Assembly: GCA_043812455.1 (NCBI GenBank)
Contig: JBDRMB010000010.1
Coordinates: forward strand, 1 to 25,031
DNA length: 25,031 nt
Direction of reading: 5' to 3'
Origin: JABHQR01 sp043812455
Lineage (GTDB): Archaea > Nanobdellota > Nanobdellia > Woesearchaeales > GW2011-AR9
The translations under genes and the position numbers were made by a program. The notes below the pieces were generated by a model. The model had not been told where the DNA came from and searched no databases. It was given only the letters and a program-made list of their open reading frames with translations. Position 1 is the stretch's first letter, and the number at the start of each line of letters is the position of its first letter. Of the stretch, positions 9,281 to 15,880 are shown piece by piece.

Positions 9281-9318
9281 AGTAATCTAACCACAAAAAT
9301 TAATAGGAATTAATTATT

Positions 9319-10674
9319 TCAACCTTCCTGCCCAACCTTCTCCAGCATCAACACCAACTCCAAGTCAACATCAAAACTGATCTTGGTCAAGTTCTCAAAC
9401 AAGGCCTTCTTCCTAGACTTCATCAAAACACTTTTCTCTAAACTTTGTTGTAATCTGCTGATCTCTCTTCGATATTCAGCTTCTTGTTTCTGGAAATGTT
9501 TCAGACGATAATCCAAATCTTCCACCCGTGCATAGAAATTATCCTTAAGCCGTTCTTTCGGCAAGATTTTTACTCTTTCTTTAAGGATATTATGTTCTTC
9601 AAGCAAATTACGCATTTTACCTTCTCTGAACTCGCTTAACAATTCCGGAAAATTGAATTCAGAATCTTCCTTTTCAGAAATCCTGCCAGTGATTAAAGAA
9701 TCTTCAACTTCTCTTAAACTTAAGACTAAAAATTTAAACTGGTCCTGGTCAAAAATATAAGCAAAATTTTCTTGAAATTTGTTAATCTCTTGTACTTGGT
9801 TCAATAAAGAATAATCAGAATTGTAATCTTCCAGTTCGCTGAGACATTTCTTCATCTTTACCAGATATAAGAAAATTTCATCTTCAACCAGTTCCATTCT
9901 ACCAGAAATGCTTTCTTCATCAAATAATGCTGACTGGCCATGTTCTGAAGGTGAAGAAGTTTCTTTCAGTTTAATCAGATCAATTTCTTTTTCTTCTTTC
10001 TGAGAAACTACCACATTTAATTTTTCTTTATGTGATTCAATCTTATCCAGTAATTCATTTTCTCTTTTCATGATTTCTTTCAACTCATAAACAATCTTTT
10101 GCAGTTCAAGAACATTCTCAACTTTACTAGATTTCATTTTCATGCTAAAATCGTTAATCAATAATTCAACTTCAAAAAATTCGTTACGGACAGCGTTAAG
10201 TTTGCCAATTAAAGGACGATCTCCTGGTTTGAAATTCTCCTGAATTTTAGATTTCCAATCTTGTATCAATTTAACTTTATTTTTCATAGTAGTTTCTACA
10301 GAATATGAAACCCGTCTCAAATCTGCTAAACTTGGCTGTTCAGAAAGAGTAATCTTATCTAAAAGAAATCTTAGTTGAATAATTAAATTGTCCTGTTCCT
10401 GCTCAGAAAAAGTGCCAGCAAGAGAACCATCTTGTTTAATTTGTTCTTCCCATTCGTTTAATACTCCTTCCAAAAAGAACCGTTTATCTTCCAATTTTCC
10501 TCTAAAATGGAAAATTAGATCATTGAATTTATTTTGATCGTAAAGTTTTTTGGCTTTATGATCTACCCACAAATCAGCTTCTGAAAGAATTAAATTGGGT
10601 TTAGACTTATCTTTACTTTTACTTTTCGTTTTGAATACAGAAAATACTTTTCGGAAAAATGTTCCTAAACTCAT
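9319..10674 (-). CDS. Coiled-coil protein, operon partner of ychF
   Basis: 451 residues, very rich in Glu, Lys and Leu. A basic, amphipathic start (SLGTFFRKVFSVFKTKSKSK) could lie on a membrane or nucleic acid. Heptad-like helices fill roughly residues 110-250 and 330-430, separated by a Ser-rich spacer (SSPSEHGQS). It has no Walker A or other catalytic motif, so it is not a Rad50/SMC ATPase. It starts 29 nt after the ychF stop on the same strand, so the two are probably co-transcribed. The function is unknown; a structural or adaptor role is a guess from composition only. Confidence 0.75.
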   Translation of the reverse strand: MSLGTFFRKVFSVFKTKSKSKDKSKPNLILSEADLWVDHKAKKLYDQNKFNDLIFHFRGKLEDKRFFLEGVLNEWEEQIKQDGSLAGTFSEQEQDNLIIQLRFLLDKITLSEQPSLADLRRVSYSVETTMKNKVKLIQDWKSKIQENFKPGDRPLIGKLNAVRNEFFEVELLINDFSMKMKSSKVENVLELQKIVYELKEIMKRENELLDKIESHKEKLNVVVSQKEEKEIDLIKLKETSSPSEHGQSALFDEESISGRMELVEDEIFLYLVKMKKCLSELEDYNSDYSLLNQVQEINKFQENFAYIFDQDQFKFLVLSLREVEDSLITGRISEKEDSEFNFPELLSEFREGKMRNLLEEHNILKERVKILPKERLKDNFYARVEDLDYRLKHFQKQEAEYRREISRLQQSLEKSVLMKSRKKALFENLTKISFDVDLELVLMLEKVGQEG

Positions 10675-10703
10675 CTAAACCCCCACCCCTGAACTGATTG
10701 TTA

Positions 10704-11903
10704 TTATTTTGAACTGATAATCTCGATCACATCACTATGTTTTAGGACATGTTCTTTACCAACAGTCAATCTTTTCTTAACATCAAAAGCGCGGATAAAT
10801 CCTTTACCTAAATCTGTATGAATCTTAAAAGCAAAGTCTAAAGCAGTACTTCCTTCCGGAAGCAAGAAACAGTCAGGGATAACATTTCCGTCCTGATCTT
10901 CTAAAGTTGAACCGCCAGGATAAACTGCAATATATTTTAACAAATTAAATATTGCTTGATTAATGGTCTCCTGAACTCCTGTGCCAAACTCTAACTGTTC
11001 TAAAACTGAGCTTTTAATGAATTCCAGCGCTTTTTGCTGTTTTTCATTAAGTTTTGAGGGCTCTTTAATATTAAAAGTCTTCTCTCCTGGAACATATTCA
11101 ATCAAAGATAACTTTGCAGCTTCTCTTAATGCCAGTTCAGATTCTGAACTGGTAGCAATTAATAACTCATTAGGAAATTGTTGTTTGATAACTTTTAGAT
11201 TTTCTTTTGCAGTAGGCATATCTGCCTTATTGCAGGCAATCACCATCGGTTTAGTAACTTTTCTCAGTTCTGTCGCCAAGTTTTTAAGGTCATTATCGTT
11301 CCAATCGTTAGGTTTTTCACGATTTAATTGTAGTTTCTTGATTGCATCATCAACAATTTCTTCAGTCACTTTCAAGCCACTAAGTTGTTTTGCCAAAGCT
11401 ACTGTGATTTTAGCTTTCTCTTGAATTACTTGTCTCGCGAACTTCACCCAACCTTTATTTAAGATACCTAAATACCACATGTCAAGTTCAGTTTCTAAGA
11501 ATTTGATATCTTCAACAGGATTATAACTGCCAGGTTCTACAGTTTCACCCTTTTCATTAGTTGTTCCAGCAACGTCAATTACATGAATAAGCACATCTGC
11601 TTGCCTTAAGTCGTCAAGGAATTGCAAGCCCATTCCATGTCCTTTGTGTGCACCCGGAACTAATCCTGCCACATCAACAAGTTTTACTGGAATAAATCGA
11701 TATTCACCTAAAACATAACCATCTCGCGGATTAGATACTTTTCCGAATTCTCGAGCAACATCTTTCTGTTTCAAATATGCCACTCCTACATTAGATTTAA
11801 TCGTAGTAAAAGGATAATTGGCAATATCAACTTCCGCTAAAGTAGCTGCTTTGAAAAAAGTGCTCTTCCCACAACTGGGTTTTCCAACAATTCCTATAAA
11901 CAT
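10704..11903 (-). CDS. ychF: YchF-family (Obg-like) GTPase/ATPase with TGS domain
   Basis: 399 residues. G1/P-loop GKPSCGKST (residues 7-15), switch region YPFTTIKSNVG (30-40), G3 DVAGL (77-81) followed by VPGAHKGHGMGLQFLDDLR, G4 NKAD (225-228), and a C-terminal TGS domain (about 325-399). Bacterial and eukaryotic YchF/OLA1 have a non-canonical G4 and prefer ATP; canonical NKAD suggests GTP here, as in archaeal paralogues. Proteins of this family bind ribosomes and act in translation or stress control. The first nine codons (MFIGIVGKP) also exist as an orphan near-copy at 13347-13321 beyond the homing endonuclease, suggesting that the present 5' end was rebuilt after an insertion. A TATA-like TTTAAATA lies at 11934-11941. 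Confidence 0.92.
   Translation of the reverse strand: MFIGIVGKPSCGKSTFFKAATLAEVDIANYPFTTIKSNVGVAYLKQKDVAREFGKVSNPRDGYVLGEYRFIPVKLVDVAGLVPGAHKGHGMGLQFLDDLRQADVLIHVIDVAGTTNEKGETVEPGSYNPVEDIKFLETELDMWYLGILNKGWVKFARQVIQEKAKITVALAKQLSGLKVTEEIVDDAIKKLQLNREKPNDWNDNDLKNLATELRKVTKPMVIACNKADMPTAKENLKVIKQQFPNELLIATSSESELALREAAKLSLIEYVPGEKTFNIKEPSKLNEKQQKALEFIKSSVLEQLEFGTGVQETINQAIFNLLKYIAVYPGGSTLEDQDGNVIPDCFLLPEGSTALDFAFKIHTDLGKGFIRAFDVKKRLTVGKEHVLKHSDVIEIISSK
11878..11903 (-). repeat. Direct repeat copy A: 5' end of intact ychF
   Basis: 26 bp spanning codons 1-9 of ychF. It matches copy B at 13322-13347 at 21 of 26 positions, with an 11-bp identical core GTTGGAAAACC that encodes VGKP at the P-loop. 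Confidence 0.75.
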
Positions 11904-12101
11904 AATTTCACCGAATTTGGCAAAAACGGACTTTTATTTAAATCATTTGTTCTCAATTAAACCATTTATCAAATCATTAGAGGTTATTCAACTATCAAAT
12001 AATGATTTATTTGTACCACACACCCACTGGTCAAGTGCGGACAAAGATTATATATTAAAATCATTTACATAGTTTCATAGAAAAATTTATTGTGATTTGA
12101 A

Positions 12102-13322
12102 ATGGTTAATGAAAAACAAATTAATGATTTAAACAAATACCATTGGTTCAATGAATCGGATGGAGTTAGTATTAAAATTTGTCCTAAATTCAGAGAACAT
12201 ATCTTCAAAATCGCTCTTAAGAAAGCTAAAACAATGACTAATTTATCTAAACATACAAAGCTTTCAAAACAAACCCTTTTCAATCAAATGTACGGAAAAA
12301 GTATGAACGTAAAAGGATTAAAAACCTTATTAAAATTTACCAACATTGATTTCATGGAAGCTTATGACCATATTAACGAAATGGGCTGGAACAAATTCAA
12401 ACTTCCAATTAAATTAGATAATAAAGATAGTGCAATTCTCTTTGCTGCGATTTTAGGTGATGGTTCTAATACAACAAGAGTTATGTATAAGAACAAAGAT
12501 AAAGCTCTAATAAACAAAGTTGAAAATAGTGTAAAACAATTGTTAAATGGAGCAATTATTGATCGAAGAGTTTCCTCAATCGGAATACCTTATATCAATC
12601 TGCCAAGTATAACTGGGAGAATCCTTAACTTCGTAGGGATACCATCAGGAAAACAAACTATTTCTAACCCATGTGTTCCAGAAGTTATTAAAGAATCAAA
12701 CAAATCAGTTAAGAAAGCATTTATTCAACAATTTTTTGATGATGAAGGTTGGCCAGAACCAAACCAAATGAAAATTGCAACAGCCCAGGGTATTGATTGT
12801 ACTCAAGAACTTAATATTGAATTTTTAAATTCTCTAAAAGACAAGAGAATTCTTTATTTAAACAGCATTCCAAATGAGATAAAAGATAAATTAAAACCGC
12901 CTAAATTATTTATTGACATAAAGACTATGTTAAATAAAGATTTTAATATTTTCTCTAGCATTAGGTTAAAGAGATTGCTTGTTTACACTGAAAGAGCAAC
13001 TGCAATGTTTGAATTAGAAATTCAAAGAAAAGAAGATGTTAAAAGATTTGTAAAAGAGATTAATTTTTCTGCTCCAAGAAAAAAAGAAAAAGCAGAGTTT
13101 ATGATTAACAGAAGTAGAGAATTTCCACTAAACATAACTTTATTGATAATAAACGAAGCAATAATAATTTCTGGTGGGGATGGATACTTCCTTGCGCATG
13201 AAATTGCTAAGAATCTAGGTTTTCCTCAAGCACCAATAAGAAAAAGATTAACTACACTTGTTAAGAAAGGTGTTTTTGATAAGAAGGGAGAAAAATATTT
13301 TGTTAATGTTATAAATTATTAG
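12102..13322 (+). CDS. Free-standing LAGLIDADG homing endonuclease-like protein
   Basis: 406 residues. Two LAGLIDADG-type motifs are visible: P1 AAILGDGS (residues 115-122, acidic D120) and P2 FIQQFFDDEGW (207-217, acidic E215). This spacing and motif style match intein-related free-standing endonucleases (COG3780-type). The N-terminus has a helix-turn-helix-like stretch (TNLSKHTKLSKQTLF, about 46-60). The C-terminus has a winged-helix-like segment (AHEIAKNLGFPQAPIRKRL, about 365-383), probably for target recognition. There is no splice-junction Cys/Ser or His-Asn end and it has its own ATG, so it is not an intein. It is divergent from ychF, and its TAG stop touches the orphan ychF 5' fragment, which points to ychF codons as its insertion site. 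A TATA-like element lies near 12049-12058. Confidence 0.82.
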   Translation: MVNEKQINDLNKYHWFNESDGVSIKICPKFREHIFKIALKKAKTMTNLSKHTKLSKQTLFNQMYGKSMNVKGLKTLLKFTNIDFMEAYDHINEMGWNKFKLPIKLDNKDSAILFAAILGDGSNTTRVMYKNKDKALINKVENSVKQLLNGAIIDRRVSSIGIPYINLPSITGRILNFVGIPSGKQTISNPCVPEVIKESNKSVKKAFIQQFFDDEGWPEPNQMKIATAQGIDCTQELNIEFLNSLKDKRILYLNSIPNEIKDKLKPPKLFIDIKTMLNKDFNIFSSIRLKRLLVYTERATAMFELEIQRKEDVKRFVKEINFSAPRKKEKAEFMINRSREFPLNITLLIINEAIIISGGDGYFLAHEIAKNLGFPQAPIRKRLTTLVKKGVFDKKGEKYFVNVINY

Positions 13323-13347
13323 GTTTTCCAACGATACCTATTTGCAT
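13309..13347 (-). pseudogene. Orphan 5' fragment of ychF (fossil start)
   Basis: Minus-strand ATG 13347 begins MQIGIVGKPN, exactly the start expected of a YchF protein through the beginning of its P-loop, then runs into the reverse complement of the endonuclease gene and stops (TAA 13311-13309). The matching intact gene starts at 11903 on the same strand. A TATA-like AATAATAAAAAG lies 28 nt upstream (13369-13380), so the fragment keeps the promoter spacing of a functional leaderless gene. Read as the original ychF start, cut off by the endonuclease insertion. Confidence 0.75.
13322..13347 (-). repeat. Direct repeat copy B: orphan ychF start
   Basis: Same orientation as copy A at 11878-11903, 21 of 26 bases identical, and start positions 1,444 bp apart. 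The endonuclease stop codon (13320-13322) overlaps its edge by one base. Confidence 0.75.
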
Positions 13348-13368
13348 TTGCTTTAGGAGAAAGGAGTT

Positions 13369-13380
13369 CTTTTTATTATT
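13369..13380 (-). promoter_or_regulatory. Orphan TATA box upstream of the ychF fossil
   Basis: AATAATAAAAAG on the minus strand, centred 28 nt from fossil ATG 13347. No intact gene follows it. Confidence 0.4.
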
Positions 13381-13417
13381 TTGGGTTTTTTGTGAGAAGG
13401 TATTGTGAGAAAAAAAA

Positions 13418-13864
13418 CTAAGCAATAATATCATAACCACGTTCATCAGCAGTAAGTTGTCGGTAAACATGGTCAATCTTTGATCCCAGTTCGAATTTAA
13501 TACTACGGTTTTCAGGTTCTAATCTTTTTATAAACTCCGGGGTGAACACTAATATTCCTTGGCCAACGGAAACTAGATCTTCAAGTTCACAAGTAATTCC
13601 AAATGGCCTATAACCTTCAACAAAATCTGGAGTGAAATATTCTGTATGTCCATTTACTAAAGAATCTAATAATACATTTGGTCTAAAATAGGGATTAAAA
13701 CTTTCGATTGTATAACTAAGACCATCAAAATGAATTTCCATATTTGGATCAACACTTCCTAAAAATCTCTTTGGACTTGAAGGTTTGTCTCTTAATGTAA
13801 AAAGTCCAGTTTCGGTATCTAGCTGGTATACTCCTCGTTTTGTTTCAAAAATAGCTTCAATCAT
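13418..13864 (-). CDS. Uncharacterised 148-residue protein
   Basis: Not recognised. A strand-rich, acidic, soluble protein with no signal peptide or membrane helix. The first 60 residues look like short beta strands (IFETKRGVYQLDTETGLFTL, then MEIHFDGLSYTIESF). Later parts contain EYFTPDFVEGYRPFG and GQGILVFTPEFIKRL. ATG 13864 is supported by a strong TATA element 29 nt upstream (13889-13898), implying a leaderless mRNA. Its stop is 70 nt upstream of the orphan ychF start on the same strand, so before the endonuclease insertion it was probably the direct upstream neighbour of ychF. Confidence 0.7.
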   Translation of the reverse strand: MIEAIFETKRGVYQLDTETGLFTLRDKPSSPKRFLGSVDPNMEIHFDGLSYTIESFNPYFRPNVLLDSLVNGHTEYFTPDFVEGYRPFGITCELEDLVSVGQGILVFTPEFIKRLEPENRSIKFELGSKIDHVYRQLTADERGYDIIA

Positions 13865-13888
13865 TTTACAATTAAATTAACATCAATT

Positions 13889-13898
13889 ATTTATAAAA
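13889..13898 (-). promoter_or_regulatory. TATA box of the 148-residue gene
   Basis: TTTTATAAAT on the minus strand, centred 29 nt upstream of ATG 13864. Confidence 0.5.
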
Positions 13899-13995
13899 CT
13901 TTAGGTTTTGTTGTTACTGGAGAATAGTCACCCCCAAATAATTAACACGTTCTAATTCCACAAACCATTTAAAGCAAACATTAGCCGAACTTCTT

Positions 13996-14544
13996 ATGCC
14001 ATTTGCATTTGGACATCTTGTCCCAGCCTGGATAGTTGGAAAAGTTAGTGAAAAGTTAGGTAAGACTAAAAAATTATTAACCAGACCAGAATGGGCACTA
14101 TTATTATTCGGAGCAATCCTCCCAGACATTGATTATTTACTGCAATGGGGCTTAGGTTTGAATATACACAGAGTTTTCACACACAGTCTGTTCTTTGCAA
14201 TTCTTACTGCAATCATTGTTTATTTTGGAGCCAGATATATCAAAGAGTTTAAGCAAGATTGGAACTTTATCAATCCCAGAAATTATGCTTTAGCAATTTT
14301 TGTTGGAATTTGTATACATATAATACTGGACATGGCAGAATTTCCAGGAGTTCCAGTATTCTGGCCGTACACTGAATGGATATATCTGTTTGGTTCAATT
14401 GGTGGTTGGGCAAGTATTATTAATGAAGGTTTTCATGGCAGTTTAGAATTTTATAAACTAGCTTATGTTAGTGTAATCATTGACATGGCGATAGGTTTAG
14501 TTTGGATAGGTTATTTATTTTTGGTTAAAAGGATTAAGTTCTGA
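13996..14544 (+). CDS. DUF457/YdjM-type membrane-bound metal-dependent hydrolase
   Basis: 182 residues with several membrane segments (about 32-50, 60-80, 98-112 and 155-177). Conserved metal-ligand positions of the family are present: H7 near the N-terminus, D44 and D46 in LPDIDYLL, H58 and H63 in HRVFTHSL, and H108 with D112 in HIILDM. The family (PF04307; YdjM in E. coli) is predicted to be an integral-membrane hydrolase, possibly acting on lipid or phosphoester substrates, but the reaction is not established. ATG 13996 starts the conserved MPFAFGHLVPA block, so the start is well supported. The next plus-strand gene has its own promoter. Confidence 0.85.
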   Translation: MPFAFGHLVPAWIVGKVSEKLGKTKKLLTRPEWALLLFGAILPDIDYLLQWGLGLNIHRVFTHSLFFAILTAIIVYFGARYIKEFKQDWNFINPRNYALAIFVGICIHIILDMAEFPGVPVFWPYTEWIYLFGSIGGWASIINEGFHGSLEFYKLAYVSVIIDMAIGLVWIGYLFLVKRIKF

Positions 14545-14554
14545 AGGTGTAACA

Positions 14555-14562
14555 TTTATATA
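14555..14562 (+). promoter_or_regulatory. TATA box of the 210-residue gene
   Basis: TTTATATA centred 27 nt upstream of GTG 14585; supports the GTG as a leaderless start. Confidence 0.55.
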
Positions 14563-14584
14563 TCTTTAAATATTCTTCTTAAGC

Positions 14585-15217
14585 GTGCCAACTAAACAAA
14601 TAAAGGAAGATAAACTTGTAAGAGTATTTGATCCATTCGCGCCAGCTTTAATTAAATACAAGGATATTTTTGATATGAAAGAGTTCTATACAGCGTTAAA
14701 ATTATGGTTAATTGAATATAGTTGGACAGATGATGTTGACGGTTCTCCTGCCAATGAATGGTTTGAACATTTCTATGATGAACGAGTTGACCAAAAAGGA
14801 GCTAAAGAAATTTGGATTAGATGGAGATTATCTAAACCTTCACCAGGTTCTCCAAAATTGAAATATTACATGGATATTAATTTTCACGTTTTAGCTTTAG
14901 CCAGTACAGAAGTTATTAAGGAAGGACAGAAAATTAAAGCCAATAAAGGTGAAGTTGAGTTAAAAATGAGTGGTTCTATTGAAAAGTTATATGAGTATGA
15001 GTTTGAGAAAAGTAAGTTTTTGGGGCCATTCAAGAAACTGTTCAGCCAAAGAGTTTATGATCATATGTTGGAAGAAGAGAAAAAGAAACTTTATCAAGAA
15101 ATTTACATTTTCCAGAATTTTATCAAGCAATGGTTCAAATTAAAGAGATTCTTGCCTTATGAGGAGATTAAATCTTTCTCACCTTCATACGCTTGGCCAT
15201 CTCATCAGAAAGATTAG
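14585..15217 (+). CDS. Uncharacterised 210-residue protein, GTG start
   Basis: Not recognised as a named family. A soluble, charged, aromatic-rich protein: helical start (MKEFYTALKLWLIEYSW, about residues 31-47), then a strand-rich middle (EIWIRWRLSKP, YYMDINFHVLAL, GEVELKMSGSIEKLYEYEF), then helices with basic-aromatic composition (YQEIYIFQNFIKQWFKLKRF). The alternating strand pattern could be a lipid- or ligand-binding fold, but that is speculation. GTG 14585 is chosen because the TATA box TTTATATA is 27 nt upstream. The next structure downstream is the tRNA-Thr region, on the same strand with its own promoter. Confidence 0.75.
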   Translation: MPTKQIKEDKLVRVFDPFAPALIKYKDIFDMKEFYTALKLWLIEYSWTDDVDGSPANEWFEHFYDERVDQKGAKEIWIRWRLSKPSPGSPKLKYYMDINFHVLALASTEVIKEGQKIKANKGEVELKMSGSIEKLYEYEFEKSKFLGPFKKLFSQRVYDHMLEEEKKKLYQEIYIFQNFIKQWFKLKRFLPYEEIKSFSPSYAWPSHQKD

Positions 15218-15254
15218 AAATTTTGCTCTGAGACAACCATAAAACAACAGAAAA

Positions 15255-15265
15255 GTTAATAAATG
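15255..15265 (+). promoter_or_regulatory. TATA-like box of the ncRNA/tRNA-Thr unit
   Basis: GTTAATAAATG. A start site about 26 nt downstream would fall at about 15286, where GC content rises sharply. Confidence 0.35.
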
Positions 15266-15285
15266 GAATTCTGACTTTGCTATTG

Positions 15286-15360
15286 TATGCCCCGTAGCAA
15301 AGTAGGCCAATTACGATTTGGCGTTTGTGACACTGTCGCGCTTTGCTTGACGGCGTGTAC
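15286..15360 (+). ncRNA. Candidate structured tRNA-like RNA upstream of tRNA-Thr
   Basis: A GC-rich island in AT-rich surroundings. AGCAAAG (15296-15302) can pair with CTTTGCT (15341-15347), enclosing a 5-bp stem with a 7-nt loop (GCCAA / TTGGC, 15306-15322) that looks like an anticodon arm. Its first 18 nt (GCCCC-GTAGCAAAGTAG) match the first 19 nt of the tRNA-Thr gene 79 nt downstream with one gap and one mismatch. No partner for the acceptor-like GCCCCG and no T-loop were found, so it is not an ordinary tRNA. It may be a decayed tRNA copy or a small RNA processed from the same transcript. Confidence 0.45.
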
Positions 15361-15367
15361 TGTTTAT

Positions 15368-15460
15368 GCCCCTGTAGCATAGTAGCTATTGCGTTGGACT
15401 TGTATCGGACTTGTTCCGGCAAGCTATCCAAAGGTCGCGAGTGCAATTCTCGCCAGGGGC
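15368..15460 (+). tRNA. tRNA-Thr (UGU) with 21-nt intron
   Basis: Acceptor GCCCCTG (15368-15374) pairs perfectly with CAGGGGC (15454-15460). D arm 15377-15392. Anticodon stem TTGGA / TCCAA (15394-15398 and 15427-15431), with the loop interrupted after A37; anticodon TGT at 15401-15403. Variable AGGTC, T stem GCGAG / CTCGC with loop TGCAATT. CCA is not encoded, and a T6 run follows at once. Two universal elbow positions differ: position 18 is A (15384) and position 55 is G (15443), where G18 and U55 are expected. The D stem has only three good pairs. Mature length is 72 nt. Confidence 0.82.
15405..15425 (+). other. tRNA-Thr intron at canonical position 37/38
   Basis: 21 nt. Exon CTTG (15399-15402) pairs with intron CAAG (15420-15423), giving the 4-bp central helix of a bulge-helix-bulge motif. 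Flanking bulges TAT and CTA hold the cut sites for the archaeal splicing endonuclease. The inner hairpin is CGGA / TCCG; one extra G next to the central helix makes it a relaxed form. Confidence 0.7.
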
Positions 15461-15466
15461 TTTTTT
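15461..15466 (+). terminator. T-run terminator of tRNA-Thr
   Basis: Six T residues directly after the last acceptor base, the usual intrinsic termination signal for archaeal RNA polymerase. Confidence 0.55.
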
Positions 15467-15524
15467 CTAGTTTTTTGAGATATAAACCAAAGTTATTTAA
15501 GTGAGATACTATTCTGTTATATAC

Positions 15525-15815
15525 ATGCCAGCAGCCAAATATAAAGAAAAATGTAGACGTTGTAAAAAGAATTATGTTACAGTTACTTGGAGACAGCGTT
15601 ATCCATTATGTTATAATTGCCAGAAAAGTGAAATGGATGGCGAAATCAAAGATGCTAAAATGAAAAAGCTGTTTAACATTCCAGAAGATTTCTATAAAGA
15701 AAATGCCTTCCTAAGAAGTATAAAAATCAATTTCTTACGGTTTGGCAAGTTAAGCGAGAAACAAATTGAAGCTTTTAAAGAAACAGTAAAAAAATTAAAA
15801 GAAGAAATAGAATAG
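15525..15815 (+). CDS. Small zinc-ribbon protein
   Basis: 96 residues from ATG 15525. Two CxxC pairs near the N-terminus (CRRC at about residue 10 and CYNC at about residue 30) form a putative zinc ribbon with aromatic and basic residues between them (KNYVTVTWRQRYPL). A helical, Lys-rich tail follows, ending KETVKKLKEEIE. Such ribbons usually bind RNA, DNA or ribosomes, but I do not recognise the family. A GTG at 15501 could add eight residues; the TATA-like TTATTTAA at 15493-15500 overlaps the GTG region and is about 28 nt from ATG 15525, so the ATG is preferred. It converges on the DEAD-box helicase. Confidence 0.75.
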   Translation: MPAAKYKEKCRRCKKNYVTVTWRQRYPLCYNCQKSEMDGEIKDAKMKKLFNIPEDFYKENAFLRSIKINFLRFGKLSEKQIEAFKETVKKLKEEIE

Positions 15816-15832
15816 AAGTTAGTATAGTTGGT

Positions 15833-15848
15833 GCCAAAATGTTTTGGC
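15833..15848. terminator. Inverted repeat between convergent genes
   Basis: GCCAAAA-TG-TTTTGGC, perfect 7-bp arms, 17 nt after the zinc-ribbon stop. With the neighbouring 22-bp palindrome it may mark transcript ends on both strands. Confidence 0.4.
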
Positions 15849-15858
15849 AGAAACTATT

Positions 15859-15880
15859 TTGAAAAAGTTAACTTTTTCAA
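15859..15880. terminator. Perfect 22-bp palindrome over the helicase stop codon
   Basis: TTGAAAAAGTT followed by its exact complement AACTTTTTCAA. It includes the helicase TGA (15877-15879). Possible bidirectional end structure or protein-binding site. Confidence 0.4.

Noticed and set aside
9319..10674. Rad50/SMC-like ATPase, suggested by the long coiled coil and a Mre11-like gene nearby
   Set aside because: No Walker A, signature or Walker B motif, no zinc hook, and it belongs to the ychF operon.
12102..13322. Intein or intron-encoded endonuclease inside ychF
   Set aside because: It lies on the opposite strand to ychF, has its own start and stop, lacks splice-junction residues, and ychF is continuous without it.
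15286..15360. A second complete tRNA (Arg-like anticodon ACG in the loop)
   Set aside because: No 3' acceptor partner and no T-loop; an A34 anticodon would also be unusual in archaea. Kept only as a candidate structured RNA.
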